Source of the DNA: Trema orientale
Lineage: Eukaryota; Streptophyta; Magnoliopsida; Rosales; Cannabaceae
Direction: 5' to 3'
DNA length: 64,000 bases
Assembly (NCBI GenBank): GCA_002914845.1
Contig: JXTC01000104.1
Span: 116,282-180,281, forward strand
The position numbers were made by a program, and so were the translations under genes. Shown here piece after piece: positions 59,139 through 64,000 of this stretch. The notes below the pieces were generated by a model. It ran no database searches. It had not been told where the DNA came from and saw nothing but the letters and a program-made list of their open reading frames with translations. The first letter of the stretch is position 1. Each line of letters opens with the position of its first letter.

Positions 59139-61680
59139 AAAAAAAAATAGTAACCACCTATACATCCCGAAGAGAAACAATTTTTTTCCCTCATATATAT
59201 GCATGTTTTTCTATGTGCTGAAAGGTTGTTTGTAAAATCGTAATCCATGTAGACAGAGCCTCGAGTTGGGACTAAAAGAGGAAAAGTTGAAAAGAGCTTC
59301 ACTGTGAACTCCAATCCAAACCGTAGAGAATCACACGCAGAAAATTTTTTTATGGAATCAATGACCAGTCTTATTTTTCGTCCTTAAATTAGGCAGCTCT
59401 CAACGACAATGACCTTTCAGTTCTCCCCAAAAGCCTCTTTTTTTTTCCTTTTTTTCTTTTTTCTTTTTTCTTTTTTTTTTCAATTCCTTTTCACTCTTAT
59501 TATTACTTACACCAAATTGTATCACAAATAATAATAAGGCTTATGTTGTTATGCTAGCCATTTGAACTTTGTGTAATGGTCTCTGCTCTCTTAACTCGTA
59601 TAAAATGTCAAATTATAGAACCAAGCATCCGTATTTCATTACTAGTAATGCGAATAATCACTATTTGAGGAAATCTTAACTTGTTAGAGGGGGAATTTTT
59701 TGAATAGAACTTTTACTTGAATTATGGAGAGTTGATATTGTTTGAGAGATCACTATCAGAGGTCAGTGGGGTGTTTGAGGATTTTGGGTCTACTCTTTCG
59801 AACAAAAGGGGAACATATATCTACTTTCTCCCCACCCAAAGCCAAAAGGACCTCTTTGAACAGTGTACTTTGGAGAGCTGGCTTGAGCGGAATATTCACA
59901 CCCCCCAAATAGTATTAATAAACATATATATGAGAAAAGCATAGGAGTTTTACAACATAAAATTAACACAACACGCCTGTCTAATTAAGATCGTCTAATG
60001 AAGTAGATCATGTGGTGTTTCATTGTGGAAAACACAGCAATAAGTACCTTGATGTGAGGCACATCTATCGATAGCAAAAATTCGAGAATGAAAAAGATAA
60101 ATTGTTGGAATTCAGCATAATGTACGGCGTGACTTTGAATACCTGGTCTAGAGCACTTGCACTTGTGACCGAGTCAATTTCTGTTTCTCAATTATTACAA
60201 GCCCCTATTTAAATAAATTCCATTGTACCTATCAAATGATAAAACAAAAGGTCTAGCAAGAATTAGGTAATTGACTAACATCTTCTTGAAGAGTATGGTC
60301 TGATATAAATCCCAAAATTGGCATTACTGAAACCAATTATTAAAGTTTGCATAAAGTCCAAGCTCCCCACTTGAGTTTACAGTTGTTTTAAATAGGATAA
60401 ATGTCACTTGGAGTGTAATCTTTTATCCTTTGTATCACCTAAGTCCCTATTTAATTTTTTCTCTCATTTGAATCTTATTCTACAACTTAGTCACATTTCG
60501 ATCTCTATTCATGAGGTTTGTCAATTTTTAATGGCTTAAAAGCCCATGCCACTCACGTGGCTTTGAAGAATTGAGTGAATGTTGTAAAGCTAAATATATC
60601 TTCAAACGAGTATTAGGAGGAAAAAAAATTTATGGCCCAGATTTTCCTCCAAGTTTTGTTCCATCTACCATTTAAATATCAACAAAGCATTANAATTCCT
60701 CCTAATTGTAAAAAAAAAAAAATGCTAAATCCATGCTCTTTTTATCTTTAGATTCAAGAATACGTGAATTCTATTATAATTTGTAACCTTATTATAGCAT
60801 GATTTATTTTAGTGTCATATTAATACAGCATATATGTTAGGCCGTATACCTAACAAGTAGAACAAATAGTGGTTCAAACATTCCATATTAACAACAGACA
60901 ATAGGGATTTCGAGAGACTTCGTGACATTTGATTGACATTTGTTTTATTTAGCGGCCAAAATAAACATCATTTGACTATTAGGGACCTAACTGGCACATA
61001 CCTTTTGGCGGCCAAAACAAACATGATTCGTGAATAGGGACCTAACTGTGACTAAATAATAATTACCGTGATTTAAATGACAATAAAAACTATACTGGGG
61101 AAATAAGTGATGCAAAGAATAATGATTTGAGCGTGTGAAGAAAAACGGTGTCATTTCCATCACAGCTTTTGTAAATAATTAAATAGCGATGAGTACTTCA
61201 GTTATAAAAGAATAAAGCTTACAGCTTGGCCCATTTTGTGAAGATAAATGCTGCTAATTCCATCTCTTGTAGAAAAAAAAGATGAGCAAACCCAATATTA
61301 TGTTGCAGAATTCTGACAGTGCTTTTACTTGCATACTTTGTGTTTGGCAAAAAGGATATGTGATATGAAATGGGTTTCACTCAAAAAGTAGGTTTCGTGA
61401 CATAAAAGTATAAAAACTTAATATGGTCCAAGAACCACTGCTTTCTTTTTCAGTGCGTCTTTTTTTTTTCTTCTACAAGAAGCCGAGATGGAATAAACAG
61501 CATTTTCAGGAAAAAGAAATCCGTGAATGAAAATTACATGAGTTCATAGACTAACAATTTTTTTCTTTTTTTACTTTCTTGATCACAGAAAACATGAAAC
61601 AAAATGTCAAATACGAATACAAACAAAGTCTCTTCCAAACTCTAGTGGTGGATTCTTCACATGAAAATTTTCCTCTTTCT
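59139..61680. other. Intergenic region downstream of the Aux/IAA gene
   Basis: No gene is recognised; the short open frame 59717-59944 has no conserved features. A diverged direct repeat with GCGGCCAAAA and AGGGACCTAACTG occurs at about 60950-60990 and 61008-61048. A related word in inverted orientation (TAGTCACATTTCGATCTCTA) lies near 60490, so a decayed small transposon may span about 60410-61075. There is an N at 60693. The Aux/IAA 3' UTR must lie just below 61681, but no clear polyadenylation signal was identified. Confidence 0.45.
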
Positions 61681-64000
61681 TCACTTCAATGAAGAGTCAA
61701 GTCGCATCTGGTCCTGCTTACTGCTAACAACTGAAAAAAAATAAATAAACAAAAAAATAATCAATCTATAGTTAGAACCAAGAAATAGTTGAAAATAACC
61801 AAAAGATAAAATAAAAATTAACTTAATGAAAACTCACGACTAAGTGCAGAAAGTTCAGAGCTCTTGAGAACACGCAGCCTCTTCACTGTGGAGACAAACA
61901 TGCTGCCAACCAAAACATTAGGGAAATAAATTATAAAATCAGATTAAAAATCAGAACGATAATTGTATCGAAACAACGTACGATATGTCCTTTTGGATTA
62001 AGCAAAGCAAGTTTAGGAATCTAGTGCTAGTTGGAACATGAAGAATAACATAATGTTTTGAACAGAAAAATGGTGGAATATTAATAAATGATAAAAAAAA
62101 GGGGATAAAAGATAAATTATATAATAGCTGAACGGCATCGAGTAACAAGATTAAGATGCATACTGCCACGGGACATCCCCAACAAGCATTCTGTCTCCTT
62201 CATTATCTTCATAAACTAGAGTATATTCCCCACTTCCATCAAGTAAACCGGTAATCGCTTTCTCTTCCTCTTGATTGTTTTGGATTCCCTGAGCAGAGGA
62301 ATCTCTTTGAGCTATACATAACAGCAAACGACAAATAAAAATGAAAAAACGAGTTAAAACAAATCTGTACAAAAGTCAGATCAACACATGTTAGGATTAG
62401 GAGGCAAACAACAATCTTATTGGACTAAACTATTTGTTTAGGAGAATAAAAAAAATGAATTGACCATTTATCACACGTATAGTAATAGAATATATATATA
62501 TATATATGTCAAGGACTTAAATTCAATATTTGGTACAAAAGAAATGATGGGGGGAAAAAAAAAAAAACCTGCAAGTAGCCCCCTGAAGAGTTCATCAACA
62601 GCAGAAGAGAGCTTTTCATAGCTGTCAAAGGCTTTAAGGTCCACTTTCCTCCCAATAGGGACACCATCCATATTGATCTTCACAAAGAGACCCTTTCTAA
62701 TAGTCTCAAGTGGTTTCTTCTCTCCCGGAATCTTGTTCTGGATATGACTCTGTGATTCAGTGGAGGGCTTTGAGGAGCTACTAGTGCTAGCAAGATTCTT
62801 CCTAAATGAACGAATTGGAGGCCACCCCACAACTGGAGCAGGAGCAGTTCTGTTTATTTTAACAAAGAAACCATTAGACCAAACCCCATGAATTATATTC
62901 TTAATAAAGGCTTTATTTTTCTTATATTTGATTAAAGCCTTAAAAGGTAGGAATGAAAATGAGAGAAAGCAAAGCTTTCTTCACATATTAGGAAAGAAAA
63001 TTAATAAATGCATGGGCTGTACATAGAGATAAATAATAAAGATTATATCACGGTATCTTTCAAGGAGACAAGGGTAGAAATGATTACTAGAAATGAAAGA
63101 CTAGCATGAAGATGCGACAATAAGAAAGAGAGAAACAGATTGCCAAAATAAGCTAAAAGAGTTATCCATCATTAATGATCAAGAAAATAAGTGACATAAA
63201 TCAGGTAAGAATACAGAAGGGGTCAAAAAAATGACACTTCGCATAACTAGCAAAGAAAGAAACAAGAAAAGGATAAATACAACCATCCATAGTATGAATA
63301 TATTAGATATATGAGACTCTGATCCAGTAAAATGCATTCATAATGTAAAAAAATTTATAAGCCACTTATGCATGGACCACACAATACAATGCCTTACAGA
63401 ACGTGAACTCGTTTAGAGTGAATATCCTCTGTCCAAAAGATGAAAATAGATACAAGAGAAAAAAAGAACAAGAGAAAAAAAGCTGGAGGTACCTTTTCTG
63501 AGAGCTGTTGGGCACAGCTGTACCTGCAGGAGGAGCAGGAGAAGGGGTAGCAGCTGGTGAAAATGCTTTCTTTTCTGCATTTTGCAAGTCTACAACTTTG
63601 GTAGGGCAACAGGGCTGTGACCCTTCCTTCGCCACAGGCAAGCTTTGAAGAAACGACGTCGTCGGAGCTTTACCTTGCTGCTGCTGAAACTTCCCAGAAG
63701 AAGACCATGGAGAAAAAGACAGAACACTCCCTTGGTTCCCACTGTTGTTGATGTTGCTAGTGTTGTGGGTACCGGAAGCCATGGGAGAGAAGTATCCTAG
63801 AGAAAGAAGAGACTCATCTCTTTCTCTGTTGTTCCCTTTCAGAGGCCAGTCCTGACCCGGTGGACCAAGCCTAAGCTCCAACTTTTTCTCCTCTGAAGAG
63901 CCATGGCTTCTCTCCTTATCTCTGTTCACAAGCCACTCTCTGTTTTGAGGTATCAAATCTAGTAGCTGAGGACAGACCTCCTCTCTTCTTGAGCTTCCTT
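61681..64000 (-). CDS. Aux/IAA auxin-response repressor, IAA26/IAA18 class; five coding exons, 5' end off the window
   Basis: A nuclear repressor that binds ARF factors and is degraded through TIR1/AFB receptors when auxin is present (family knowledge). Exons on the minus strand: 64000-63493, 62849-62569, 62311-62164, 61902-61838, 61730-61681; all introns are GT-AG and phases join cleanly. Exon 1 has domain [12 protein letters not shown] (EAR motif LELRL) and a Ser/Pro/Gln-rich linker. Exon 2 has the degron [13 protein letters not shown] and the PB1 start [15 protein letters not shown] with its conserved Lys. Exon 3 has [21 protein letters not shown], the acidic PB1 face. Exon 4 has [12 protein letters not shown]. 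Exon 5 ends RLDSSLK and a TGA at 61681. The first visible codon is split; by family comparison only Met and one more residue are missing, giving about 351 residues, longer than Arabidopsis IAA26 (about 270). The last acceptor (61731-61732) is the least certain. Confidence 0.93.

Noticed and set aside
59717..59944. A 75-codon plus-strand open frame in the intergenic region.
   Set aside because: No recognisable family or promoter and no exon signals; length is within chance for this region.
1..64000. Search for CRISPR arrays, bacterial operons or phage-like modules.
   Set aside because: No regularly spaced identical repeats with unique spacers and no prokaryotic gene organisation; the tandem repeats seen lie inside plant LTRs.
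1..64000. Search for tRNA or rRNA genes.
   Set aside because: No tRNA cloverleaf with A and B boxes or rRNA core sequence was recognised; the only tRNA-related sequences are retroelement primer binding sites.

Overview
The window looks like nuclear DNA of a flowering plant, probably a eudicot: it is A+T-rich, full of degenerate LTR retrotransposons of plant lineages, and contains a multi-exon Aux/IAA auxin-response gene. The species cannot be determined. Two N bases (58570, 60693) show it is draft-type sequence. Only one host gene is intact, at the right edge on the minus strand (61681 to beyond 64000); it encodes an IAA26/IAA18-class repressor with five coding exons. Nearly everything from 1 to 57958 is nested, decayed transposable elements.

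Layout. 1-16.5 kb: a minus-strand Ty1/copia element (A) is split in its integrase by two insertions only 23 bp apart. The first is a 5.06-kb pair of Tekay-like LTR segments (D, 2578-7640, target duplication GCCAG). The second is a 7.6-kb SIRE-like element with gag but no pol (K, 7674-15263, duplication CCTTT). 16.5-18.5 kb is unassigned. 18.5-22.1 kb: a second minus-strand copia (B) with its 3' LTR. 22.1-27.4 kb: a third minus-strand copia (C) whose inferred 5' LTR is interrupted by an oppositely oriented LTR of the same family (duplication TAATT). 27.4-31.9 kb: a broken plant L1-type LINE, minus strand. 32.0-39.1 kb: an AT-rich unit present in two long copies and one partial copy. The long copies carry U6 snRNA pseudogene segments, and one was hit by a solo LTR of the K family (duplication CAAAC). 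A gypsy LTR/leader remnant lies between them.

39.5-58.0 kb: a plus-strand Ty3/gypsy Tat-lineage element (F) with an antisense gene between integrase and 3' LTR. F is interrupted by a 10.3-kb Tekay chromovirus (E, 42821-53149, minus strand, duplication GGCGG). E has both LTRs, PBS, PPT and all pol domains plus a chromodomain, but its catalytic residues are mutated. 58.0-61.7 kb is intergenic and holds a 718-bp MITE-like inverted-repeat element.

No new metabolic or defence system was found. The most informative points are the exact nesting order readable from target duplications, the U6-bearing repeat unit with a matched empty site, the antisense gene of F with a candidate promoter and intron, and the gag-only K element with motif arrays.
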